Below, piece by piece: positions 15,472-22,682 of a DNA stretch of 64,000 nucleotides (position 1 is the first letter of the stretch; each line of letters opens with the position of its first letter). A program made the translations under genes and the position numbers. The notes beneath the pieces were generated by a model. It saw nothing but the letters and a program-made list of their open reading frames with translations, was not told where the DNA came from and made no database searches. Source of the stretch: JAYODW01 sp038116745 (lineage in GTDB: Bacteria > Pseudomonadota > Gammaproteobacteria > Ga0077536); contig JAYODW010000023.1 of the NCBI GenBank assembly GCA_038116745.1, positions 1 to 64,000 on the forward strand, read 5' to 3'.

Positions 15472-16587
15472 ATGGTGAAGACGCATTTCTATACGGACGA
15501 GCGTACGTTTTGGCATTCGACCGGCGTACAGGCCTTGTTTCTTCCTATCGGGGACTGGGTTGAGCCGCCAGCCGGAAGTTACGGCGCAGATACTCCCGGA
15601 TCAAAGCGGCGCATCGTCAACCTCGTGCGCGCGTCGGGACTGGACCAGCATCTCGAAATCTGTTCAGCGCCGAACGCGACGCTGGAGCAGCTTCTGCGGG
15701 TACATCCTCGGCAGTATCTGGATGACTTCAAAGCTTTGAGTGACGAACAGGGCGGGGAGCTGGGTCTCTTCGCGCCATTTTCACGCGGCGGTTTCGAGAT
15801 CGCGACCCTGTCATGCGGGCTGGCGATCGCTGCGGTGGATGCAGTGATGTCCGGCGCCGCGCGTAACGCCTACGCGCTATGTCGCCCGGCAGGTCATCAC
15901 TGTCTGGCCGACCAGTCGATGGGATTCTGCCTGCTGGCCAATATTCCAGTCGCGCTCGAAGCTGCGCAGATACGTTACGGGCTCAAGCGCATGGCCGTGG
16001 TCGACTGGGACGTTCATCACGGCAACGGCACGCAGTCGATTTTCTACGATCGGAGCGATGTCTACACGATATCGCTGCACCAGGACCGATGCTTTCCACC
16101 GGGATACAGCGGTTTCGATGATCGTGGTGAGGGCGATGGTGCGGGGTACAACCTGAACATTCCGCTGCCGGCAGGTAGCGGGCATGCGACCTACCTGCGA
16201 GCGCTGGAAACGCTAGTTTTGCCGGCGCTCGAGGCCTACCGGCCGGAGCTCATCGTGGTGGCGAGCGGACTTGATGCGAACGCTGTCGACCCGCTCGCGC
16301 GGCAGTTGCTGCACAGCGGCAGCTACCGCGCGATGACGCGGGCAATGATGGGGCTGGCCGAAGAGGTCAATGCGCGACTGGTTGTGATTCATGAGGGAGG
16401 ATACGCAGAGGCGTATGTTCCGTTCTGCGGTCAGGCCATTCTTGAAACCCTGAGCGGTACCGAGGTGGGCGTGACCGACCCGGCGCTGGAGTTTTTTGAA
16501 CAGCAGCAGCCTGCCGCGAAGACTCAGGCGTTCCAGGATGCCTGGGTGGATGACATGGTTACCTCTCTGGACCGGACGGGGGCATGA
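15472..16587 (+). CDS. Histone-deacetylase-like amidohydrolase (HDAH/acetylpolyamine amidohydrolase family)
   Basis: A 371-residue zinc amidohydrolase of the arginase/deacetylase fold. The charge-relay histidines are His142-His143 (RPAGHHCL), the zinc ligands Asp180 and His182 (VDWDVHHGNGT) and Asp268 (ASGLDAN), and the transition-state tyrosine lies in GGYAEAY (Tyr313). The spacing and total length closely resemble bacterial HDAH, a class IIb HDAC homologue. It probably removes acyl groups from a small acetylated amine or lysine; the physiological substrate of such bacterial enzymes is largely unsettled. AAGGAGA lies 4-5 bp before ATG 15472. It follows the crotonase on the same strand and may share its transcript. 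Confidence 0.92.
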   Translation: MVKTHFYTDERTFWHSTGVQALFLPIGDWVEPPAGSYGADTPGSKRRIVNLVRASGLDQHLEICSAPNATLEQLLRVHPRQYLDDFKALSDEQGGELGLFAPFSRGGFEIATLSCGLAIAAVDAVMSGAARNAYALCRPAGHHCLADQSMGFCLLANIPVALEAAQIRYGLKRMAVVDWDVHHGNGTQSIFYDRSDVYTISLHQDRCFPPGYSGFDDRGEGDGAGYNLNIPLPAGSGHATYLRALETLVLPALEAYRPELIVVASGLDANAVDPLARQLLHSGSYRAMTRAMMGLAEEVNARLVVIHEGGYAEAYVPFCGQAILETLSGTEVGVTDPALEFFEQQQPAAKTQAFQDAWVDDMVTSLDRTGA

Positions 16588-16797
16588 GCGGATCGATCCC
16601 TGTTCACTGACAAGGCGCGCCATCCGTCAGCCGAAAAGATTGATTGCCACCCCGGTTGTAAGTGCTTATTGTTTGCCTCCGCGCATTGGCGCTTACATCC
16701 CTCTCCGGGGACTAGTTCAACGACTGCTGCTCAGGTTCCAAGCAATGCGCGAATGGTTCCTACCCCATACGGACATGCTAGAAGCCGCTTAAACGAT

Positions 16798-17520
16798 ATG
16801 AGCCAGTACAAACAGTTGCTTGGTGCCAGCCAGGAGCAGTTGACCAAGTTCTTCAAGGTGGTTGCCGGCGAGACCGTTGCAAATATGGCCGCGCGTCAGC
16901 GTGCATATGCCGATCGCCTGGGCATCAATACTTCGCTGCTGCTCTGCGGCGTGGGCTTTAATCGCAACACCTGGCGCATGCCTGACCTTGCCAAAGCGCT
17001 TGGTTTTGACAACCTGGCGACCCTTGAATCCGCGCGTAACAACGTTTTTGTCAGGGACATCTACTCGGCTCTGTCGGTGGAAAACGTCGTCCCACTGTAC
17101 GGTGCGATGCGCCGGATCGAGAGCGAGGCGGATTTCTGGTGCGACCTCATACGGGCGCGGATCAGCTTTCTGCAGGGAAGGCTGGAAGACACAATCAATC
17201 CGGTGCTGATAAACGGGCTCAAACACGAGATGCGTGCCATTTACGAGAACCGCCTGGCTTCGCCGGAATTTGTTGCATGGCGTCTGACGCCTGAGCTCGA
17301 AGTCCTGCGGACCATGACCAGCGAAATCCAGCTGATGCTGGTTAACGAGGCCATCCCAGCACAGGAATTTCTCGATCACCAAGGGGTCAACGCGGAAGAA
17401 AAGCGGACTGCGGTATTCGAACGGCTGTTGCCAGGCGAGTTGGTAGAGGCGTACATCAAAAAGCTCAGGTCAGTCGAGGAGCGCTTCCTGCTGCGCGAAG
17501 CGCTTTCGCATGATGGATGA
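16798..17520 (+). CDS. Conserved-looking protein of unknown function (240 aa)
   Basis: I do not recognise this protein. It is mostly helical by eye, soluble, with no signal peptide, membrane helix or metal motif. The centre (NTWRMPDLAKALGFDNLATLES, and SALSVENVVPLYGAMRRIE) looks like a folded domain; the C-terminal third is rich in Glu/Arg and could form a coiled coil (EERFLLREALSHDG end). ATG 16798 has only a weak ribosome binding site. The 210 bp upstream contain an imperfect inverted repeat GTAAGTGC (16658-16665) / GCGCTTAC (16689-16696). The PAS kinase gene follows 52 bp later on the same strand, so a joint signalling role is possible but unproven. Confidence 0.7.
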   Translation: MSQYKQLLGASQEQLTKFFKVVAGETVANMAARQRAYADRLGINTSLLLCGVGFNRNTWRMPDLAKALGFDNLATLESARNNVFVRDIYSALSVENVVPLYGAMRRIESEADFWCDLIRARISFLQGRLEDTINPVLINGLKHEMRAIYENRLASPEFVAWRLTPELEVLRTMTSEIQLMLVNEAIPAQEFLDHQGVNAEEKRTAVFERLLPGELVEAYIKKLRSVEERFLLREALSHDG

Positions 17521-17572
17521 TCGAGTGCTGCTCCGACCACTTGGGACCTGATTCAGGCTTGCTCTGAGGACC

Positions 17573-19099
17573 ATGAGCCTCCTATCCCTCTCGCATCCGA
17601 TGCCCGACAACGAACGCTTTGTTGACGATGGTCTGCTGGCTGCTCTGCTCGATGATCCCGACATCCTGCTCGTGCTGCTGGACGATGAATTTCAGCCATT
17701 GAGCTTGAACGCGGCTGCAGAAGCGCACCTGCCTGCATCCACTTCCAGTGGAGATTTCTGGGATCGGATCTCCCATCCGGATGGGCGCGCAATGGCGCTG
17801 AAGACCGTGCGAAGCGGACAACAGGGGCGTTGTGCCATGCGTTGGCTGGATAACGCCGGCGTTGCACGTACCGTGGAATGGCGCCTGACTCGACTGACTA
17901 ACGCACCCGCTTCATCACACCGTCTGCTGCTGCGTGGTTATTCCCAGGCGATGAATCAGATTCCGGAACGGGACCCAAGGGAGCAGTTGGCTGAGATCCG
18001 GGCTGTGGCCGACAGGCTGCCGGTCGGTGTTTTCTGGGCCGGGTTGGACGGCGAGATGGTGTTCGCCAACGAGACTGCGCACACTCTCGCCGGATTGCCG
18101 CGTCCCACGATCGCGGCAGCTGAATGGTCAAGCGCGGTGCATCCGGAAGATAGATCGCGAACGCAGCGGGCGATGCAGTTCGCGCAGGACAATCATCTGG
18201 ACTACTACTGCGAACACCGGTTCGTCCACAAAAACGGGAAGGTGCAGTGGGTTTTAAGCCGCTCAACGCAGCTGTTGGACGAAGATGGCGAGGTGGCGGG
18301 CAGGGTCGGCACCTACACGGATCTTACCGAGGCTAAGAATCGTGAAAGACTGCTGCGCACAGCCCGCGACGAGGCGCGCGCGGCCTCTGCGGCCAACGAG
18401 CAGAAGTCAGTATTTCTCCGTAGCATGAGCCATGAATTGCGCACGCCACTGAATGCCATTCTCGGTCTGGGTCAGCTGCTAGAACTTCGCGCGGCGCAGA
18501 AATTGGACGAGAAGGAGAACAAGCAGCTCCAGGGGATCATCGACGCCGGAGAGCACATGCTCTCGCTGATCGAGCAGTTCCTTGACTATGGCACGGTGGA
18601 TGCCGGACGCGTGAAGCTGTCTTTTCAACAGCTCTTTTTAGACGACTTGCTTGAACGAGTGGGGGCCCTCGTCCAACCGCTAGCTGAGAAGGCAAGAGTC
18701 TCTCTGATCTGGGACCGGTCTGCGCTGCAGGGGCTTCATGTCCATGCCGACCGCACCCGCTTTCAGCAAGTGTTGTTCAACCTCATCAGTAACGCAATCA
18801 AGTTCAACCGAACCGACGGCAGTGGCACGGTATCGCTGAGCTGCGTGCTGATGCCGCAGGGGCGGGTGCGCCTGCTTGTGAGTGATAACGGTTGCGGCAT
18901 CAGCGTGGAATCACAGAAGCGGTTGTTTATGCCGTTTGAACGCCTGGGGAAAGAGGGCAGCGCTATTCCGGGGTCTGGCCTCGGCCTCAGTATCTCGCAG
19001 TCTCTGATCCAGCTGATGCACGGAGCGATCGGAGCAGAGAGCAAAGAAGGTGTGGGCAGTACGTTCTGGATTGAGATGCCAAGCTCAGACCAGAACTGA
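17573..19099 (+). CDS. PAS-domain sensor histidine kinase (orphan)
   Basis: A 508-residue soluble kinase. Residues about 25-125 form a degenerate first PAS-like domain, about 140-255 a clear PAS/PAC domain (VFANETAHTLAG ... GRVGTYTDLTEAK), then a short coiled coil, the HisKA domain with H-box FLRSMSHELRTPLNA (phospho-accepting His287), N-box LFNLISNAIKFN (Asn407), G1 SDNGCGIS and G2 GSGLGLSISQSL. There is no membrane segment, so it senses an internal signal such as redox state, light or a ligand. No response-regulator gene lies in the window. GAGGA is only 2 bp from ATG 17573; ATG 17600 is a poorer alternative. Confidence 0.92.
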   Translation: MSLLSLSHPMPDNERFVDDGLLAALLDDPDILLVLLDDEFQPLSLNAAAEAHLPASTSSGDFWDRISHPDGRAMALKTVRSGQQGRCAMRWLDNAGVARTVEWRLTRLTNAPASSHRLLLRGYSQAMNQIPERDPREQLAEIRAVADRLPVGVFWAGLDGEMVFANETAHTLAGLPRPTIAAAEWSSAVHPEDRSRTQRAMQFAQDNHLDYYCEHRFVHKNGKVQWVLSRSTQLLDEDGEVAGRVGTYTDLTEAKNRERLLRTARDEARAASAANEQKSVFLRSMSHELRTPLNAILGLGQLLELRAAQKLDEKENKQLQGIIDAGEHMLSLIEQFLDYGTVDAGRVKLSFQQLFLDDLLERVGALVQPLAEKARVSLIWDRSALQGLHVHADRTRFQQVLFNLISNAIKFNRTDGSGTVSLSCVLMPQGRVRLLVSDNGCGISVESQKRLFMPFERLGKEGSAIPGSGLGLSISQSLIQLMHGAIGAESKEGVGSTFWIEMPSSDQN

Positions 19100-19100
19100 G

Positions 19101-19131
19101 ACGCTGCGATCATTCGCTGGCTGGGCAGCGT
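19101..19131. terminator. Hairpin between convergent genes
   Basis: ACGCTGC (19101-19107) pairs with GCAGCGT (19125-19131) with a 17-base loop, directly after the kinase stop codon and before the convergent NTF2-fold gene. Only two T residues follow, so termination strength is uncertain. Confidence 0.4.
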
Positions 19132-19149
19132 TCGCGCCGCAATGCAGTG

Positions 19150-19587
19150 CTAGCGCCGGGAGTCTGTTGTCTGCGGCGGCGCGTCGTACAGACTCCGCAT
19201 CGGCACAATGTGCCTTTCCTGGAATCGCCACTCACCGTTTCTGCGAGACAACCGGTCGCGATACAGCGAGCGCAGTAGAACAGTGCGCCCACTGCGGCGG
19301 GTATGCGCATCCGCGTCAACATAAGTCTCCGTGCGTGCCTCATCTCCCTCTATTTCGATGAGGGGCAGGTAAATCATGTGCCGCAGCCCGACGACCGGGT
19401 TTCTCTTGGTCTGAATCCATTCGTCATAGCAGCGTCGAATGGCTTCACGCCCGCTGTGCCGTCCCCCGAATTCGAGCTCCGCGTCCTCCCAGAACAGGTC
19501 GGCGATGGCGTCGGCATCATCGCGATCGACGACGAAACAATAGCGTGCAAGATGGTTGTAGATGAGGTCGCGATCGCTCAAGGACAT
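19150..19587 (-). CDS. SnoaL/NTF2-fold protein
   Basis: A 145-residue member of the SnoaL-like/NTF2 superfamily: N-terminal SDRDLIYNHLARYCFVVDR, then DADAIADLFWEDAELEFGG and, near the end, NGEWRFQERHIVPMRSL. The RYC..VDRDDADA.ADLF pattern is usual for the SnoaL_4 group found near ring-degradation genes, including aromatic hydroxylase small subunits and ring dehydratases. Start 19587 is chosen for AGGAGA 8 bp upstream. It is divergent from the CxxCxxCC protein. Possible roles are isomerase, hydratase or dehydratase; no catalytic residue is decisive. Confidence 0.8.
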   Translation of the reverse strand: MSLSDRDLIYNHLARYCFVVDRDDADAIADLFWEDAELEFGGRHSGREAIRRCYDEWIQTKRNPVVGLRHMIYLPLIEIEGDEARTETYVDADAHTRRSGRTVLLRSLYRDRLSRRNGEWRFQERHIVPMRSLYDAPPQTTDSRR

Positions 19588-19742
19588 CCAATTTCTCCTG
19601 TTGTATTCCGGTTCGGCGGCAGTGCGTGTGATGCTGCGCAAAGCATTATTGCAGTATCACCGCTCGGCTGGCTGGTCGTGCCACGGGAATCGCTGTGGCT
19701 ATCATGCTTCGTTGGCAGATTTGATCGGACGCGGACGAAACG

Positions 19743-20192
19743 ATGAACGAAGTGGACAACGTGACTGCAGCGCCGGGCGCGCGTGAATGTGATGGCTGCA
19801 CCTTGTGCTGCAAGGTGCTGGATATCGGCAGCGAAGGAGTGGTCGCCCCACCGGGCTCCTGGTGTCAGCACTGCGATAAGACCGGCGGCGGCTGTCAGAT
19901 CTATGCGCAGCGGCCGGAAGAGTGCCGTCAGTTCGCGTGTTTCTGGGTGCAGCGGGATGACGTTCCGGAGTCTCTTAAACCGTCGAAATGTCGGGTCGTG
20001 ATCGGCTGGGCCGAGGAGATGTTCCAGCTGTATGTCGATCCCGGTCGCCCCGACGCCTGGCAGCAGGCGCAGGTGCGCGGCTGGATCGAGGCGATGACGC
20101 GTCAGGGTGCGCCTATCGCCGTGTCCATAAACGGCAGGGTGATCTGGGCGAATGACCAGGCCAGGTCAGTGGCGGCAAATCGACAGGTCTGA
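19743..20192 (+). CDS. YkgJ-type cysteine-cluster (CxxCxxCC) protein
   Basis: A 149-residue protein with the CxxCxxCC signature CDGCTLCC at Cys16, 19, 22 and 23, plus further cysteines at 41, 44, 51, 61 and 66 (QHCDKTGGGC, EECRQFAC). These eight or nine cysteines define the YkgJ/Fliz-type zinc-or-iron chelating family. The C-terminal part is an alpha/beta extension with SINGRVIW. No enzymatic function is established for the family. It is cytoplasmic, with no signal peptide. It stands alone between divergent and convergent neighbours. Confidence 0.85.
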   Translation: MNEVDNVTAAPGARECDGCTLCCKVLDIGSEGVVAPPGSWCQHCDKTGGGCQIYAQRPEECRQFACFWVQRDDVPESLKPSKCRVVIGWAEEMFQLYVDPGRPDAWQQAQVRGWIEAMTRQGAPIAVSINGRVIWANDQARSVAANRQV

Positions 20193-20210
20193 GTTTGCTG
20201 GCCACGGTAT

Positions 20211-21266
20211 TCACGGGCTGTCAGGTTGGGCGCAGTCCTCAAGATGTCGAATACGCCAGGACTGCGAGGAGCCTGTTTGCTCCACGCTCGCCGTTTTCAG
20301 GTAACGCTGCGAGCGCAGGGCGCCAACCCACAATTCGTTCCAGCAGGCGACGACGAGGTCCCGGGCTTGGTCGCAGCCGCGGGAGATGGTTCGGGGAAGG
20401 TGTGACAGGACCGCCAGCTTTGCGGTCTCCGACTCGCACAGAGTCGCGTCATCGCCCAGTGCCGTGAAAACAACTGCGAGCAGTCGCGCCGCGTCGATAC
20501 AGCTGTCATCGCGTTCTCCGACGGCCGCGAGCAGCATCGGGTAGTACTGCAGCCCGACAAGTCGAGCGCTGCGGGAGCCGATTGCCAGGGTACGTTCGGC
20601 GCCGATGACCTCGAGCAACGCCGGTAAAGCGCTGCGAATGTAGGTCAGGGCGTAGTTGAGCCGCGCCGCTTCCAGGCGTTCGGCTGACCAGCTCTCCGGC
20701 AAAGCCGGCTGGATGGCTGGGTCGAAACGGGGAGGCAGTTCACCGCGCGCATAAACCAGTCTTTGTTCCTGGGTGAGCGGACGCTCGTATTCAAGAAAGT
20801 ATCCGCAGAAGCCGAAATCCCCGGTCATGTCTTCCGAAACGCATACAAAACCGAGCTTCGGATTGTTGAGGCTGACGCCGTTGTGGGCGTACCACCCTTC
20901 TAAAAATCCCTGGCTGGCTTCCTGCGGGATGCCGCAGAGGACCGGACCATCAAACATCCAGCGCGGATAGCGAAAACGCACCCAGGCTTTGCGGGCAGAT
21001 TCCTCGGCATATTCGACCGCGACGCCGCCGATCCTGTTCGACAGCACATGGTATTTCGCACAGGCCACGGCGGCCGGTTCTGCACTCAGTCCGAGCTTCG
21101 CAAGACCGTTCAAAAAATATTGCTCGTGCTGCCGACGGAAGAGTCGGAAGGTCCAGGCGCGGGTGACATCCGCGCCACACTCGCGCGCAACCATCAGCTG
21201 CAAGCCGAGAAAGTACGCATGATGAATAGTTGCCAGAGCGGATCGCAGTTTTTCCTTAGGTGCCAT
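20211..21266 (-). CDS. Hypothetical protein, 351 aa
   Basis: I do not recognise this protein with confidence. It is soluble with no signal peptide. Features include an N-terminal helical part (LRSALATIHHAYFLGLQLMVARE), a central region rich in aromatic residues (VRFRYPRWM, GWYAHNG, GFCGYFLEYERPLT) that looks like a ligand-binding alpha/beta fold, and a C-terminal helical domain of about 130 residues. The central part has some resemblance to uncharacterised proteins that accompany lipid or steroid catabolism genes, but this is an impression, not an assignment. It lies convergent to the YkgJ gene and divergent from the flavin oxidoreductase at 21456. Confidence 0.7.
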   Translation of the reverse strand: MAPKEKLRSALATIHHAYFLGLQLMVARECGADVTRAWTFRLFRRQHEQYFLNGLAKLGLSAEPAAVACAKYHVLSNRIGGVAVEYAEESARKAWVRFRYPRWMFDGPVLCGIPQEASQGFLEGWYAHNGVSLNNPKLGFVCVSEDMTGDFGFCGYFLEYERPLTQEQRLVYARGELPPRFDPAIQPALPESWSAERLEAARLNYALTYIRSALPALLEVIGAERTLAIGSRSARLVGLQYYPMLLAAVGERDDSCIDAARLLAVVFTALGDDATLCESETAKLAVLSHLPRTISRGCDQARDLVVACWNELWVGALRSQRYLKTASVEQTGSSQSWRIRHLEDCAQPDSP

Positions 21267-21455
21267 CTTCTTAACGGAAAGAGGAGCGGACCTGCAGCAT
21301 ACATGCGGTGATTCGGACCGTTGGCAGCCACCTGTCTCATCAACCAGCGCTCTTCACTGGACCAGCTGTAGAGGAACGTTCAACATTGCGCGCTCCGCGC
21401 GCCCCGGAATCCGGGGAACGCGACCCAGGGAAATGTTTTTTGCACAGGAGACACC

Positions 21456-22568
21456 ATGAGCGATTTGTTTACGCCTTTGACTTTCAAGCGCGGTCCGCAG
21501 ATGAAAAACCGGTTCATGCTGGCGCCGTTGACCAATCAGCAGAGTCATGAAGACGGCGTGTGTTCGGAGGAAGAACACCACTGGCTAACGAAGAGAGCGC
21601 AAGGCGGTTTTGGTCTGACCATGACCTGCGCCGCCCACGTTCAGGCTGAGGGCAAAGGGTTTCCAGGGCAGCTCGGAATCTGGTCAGATGCGCAGCTCCC
21701 CGGCCTTACCCGCCTGGCGACCGCGATCCGAGACGAGAACAGTATCGGTATCGTGCAGCTGTATCACGGCGGTATGCGCTCGCCGCAGGCCGTTATCGGC
21801 ATGCAGCCGCTGTGTCCCTCAGACAACGAGAAGTGGGGCGCTCGGGCGATGAGCACAGCCGAGGTTGAAGGCATGATCGAAGCCTTCATCGCGGCTGGCG
21901 AGCGCGCGGAGCGAGCAGGTTTTGACGGTGTCGAGCTGCATGGTGCGCATGGCTATATCCTGGCGCAGTTCCTCTCTCCGGAGGTGAACCAACGCACGGA
22001 TGCCTACGGTGGCTCACTGGAAAATCGTCAGCGACCGATCTTCGACATCATCGCGGGACTGCGGCAGCGATGCTCCGCTGGCTTCATGATCGGCGTGCGT
22101 TTATCTCCAGAGCGTTTCGGTATGCGGCTGCGCGACGTCGTGCAGACGGCGGAGCGCCTGATGGCCGAAGGGCAGATCGACTTTCTCGACATGTCCATGT
22201 GGGACGTATTCAAGGAACCGGAAGACGCCAGCAACGGCAGGCCCCTCCTGGAGCAGTTCACCGCGCTTGAGCGCAATGGCGTCCGGCTCGGCGTCGCGGG
22301 CAAGCTGCGAACACCGGAAGATTGTGCCCGCGCCATGGCCACAGGCGTGGACTGGGTCATGCTGGGGCGGGCCGCGATCCTGCATCACGATTTTCCGCAG
22401 CGCATGGAAACCAACTCAAGTTTTGCGCCTGCCGAGACGCCGGTGTCGGAGCAGCACCTGCTGGATGAGGGACTGAGCCCGGCGTTTGTCGATTACATGA
22501 AGAACTGGAAGGGGTTCGTGCAGGACACTGCAGGCGTGGTAGACAACGACCTCATCCTGAACAGCTGA
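21456..22568 (+). CDS. NADH:flavin oxidoreductase of the old yellow enzyme family
   Basis: A 370-residue FMN TIM-barrel protein. Family motifs: MKNRFMLAPLTNQQS near the N-terminus, QLYHGGMRS in the active site, GVELHGAHGYILAQFLSP with the substrate-binding pattern, NQRTDAYGGSLENR and GRAAILHHDF near the phosphate site. It has no C-terminal iron-sulfur/FAD extension, so it is a simple OYE, likely an ene-reductase for alpha,beta-unsaturated carbonyls. CAGGAGA lies 6 bp before the ATG. It is a single-gene unit: a strong hairpin follows at 22590-22621. Context suggests alicyclic or steroidal enones, which is inference. Confidence 0.92.
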   Translation: MSDLFTPLTFKRGPQMKNRFMLAPLTNQQSHEDGVCSEEEHHWLTKRAQGGFGLTMTCAAHVQAEGKGFPGQLGIWSDAQLPGLTRLATAIRDENSIGIVQLYHGGMRSPQAVIGMQPLCPSDNEKWGARAMSTAEVEGMIEAFIAAGERAERAGFDGVELHGAHGYILAQFLSPEVNQRTDAYGGSLENRQRPIFDIIAGLRQRCSAGFMIGVRLSPERFGMRLRDVVQTAERLMAEGQIDFLDMSMWDVFKEPEDASNGRPLLEQFTALERNGVRLGVAGKLRTPEDCARAMATGVDWVMLGRAAILHHDFPQRMETNSSFAPAETPVSEQHLLDEGLSPAFVDYMKNWKGFVQDTAGVVDNDLILNS

Positions 22569-22589
22569 CTCAAGCACCGCACTGACCTG

Positions 22590-22621
22590 GGTCGTGTCCG
22601 GGGCTACACCCGGTCACGACC
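22590..22621 (+). terminator. Strong GC hairpin after the OYE gene
   Basis: GGTCGTG-T-CCGGG (22590-22602) pairs with CCCGG-T-CACGACC (22609-22621) around a 6-base loop: 12 pairs with one T-T mismatch, 21 bp after the stop codon. No U-tract follows. Confidence 0.55.
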
Positions 22622-22682
22622 GTGCGCTGCGGCATCGAAGCTGCTAGCATCGGTCAGCGTGATTTGAAACACGCAGACCGCT

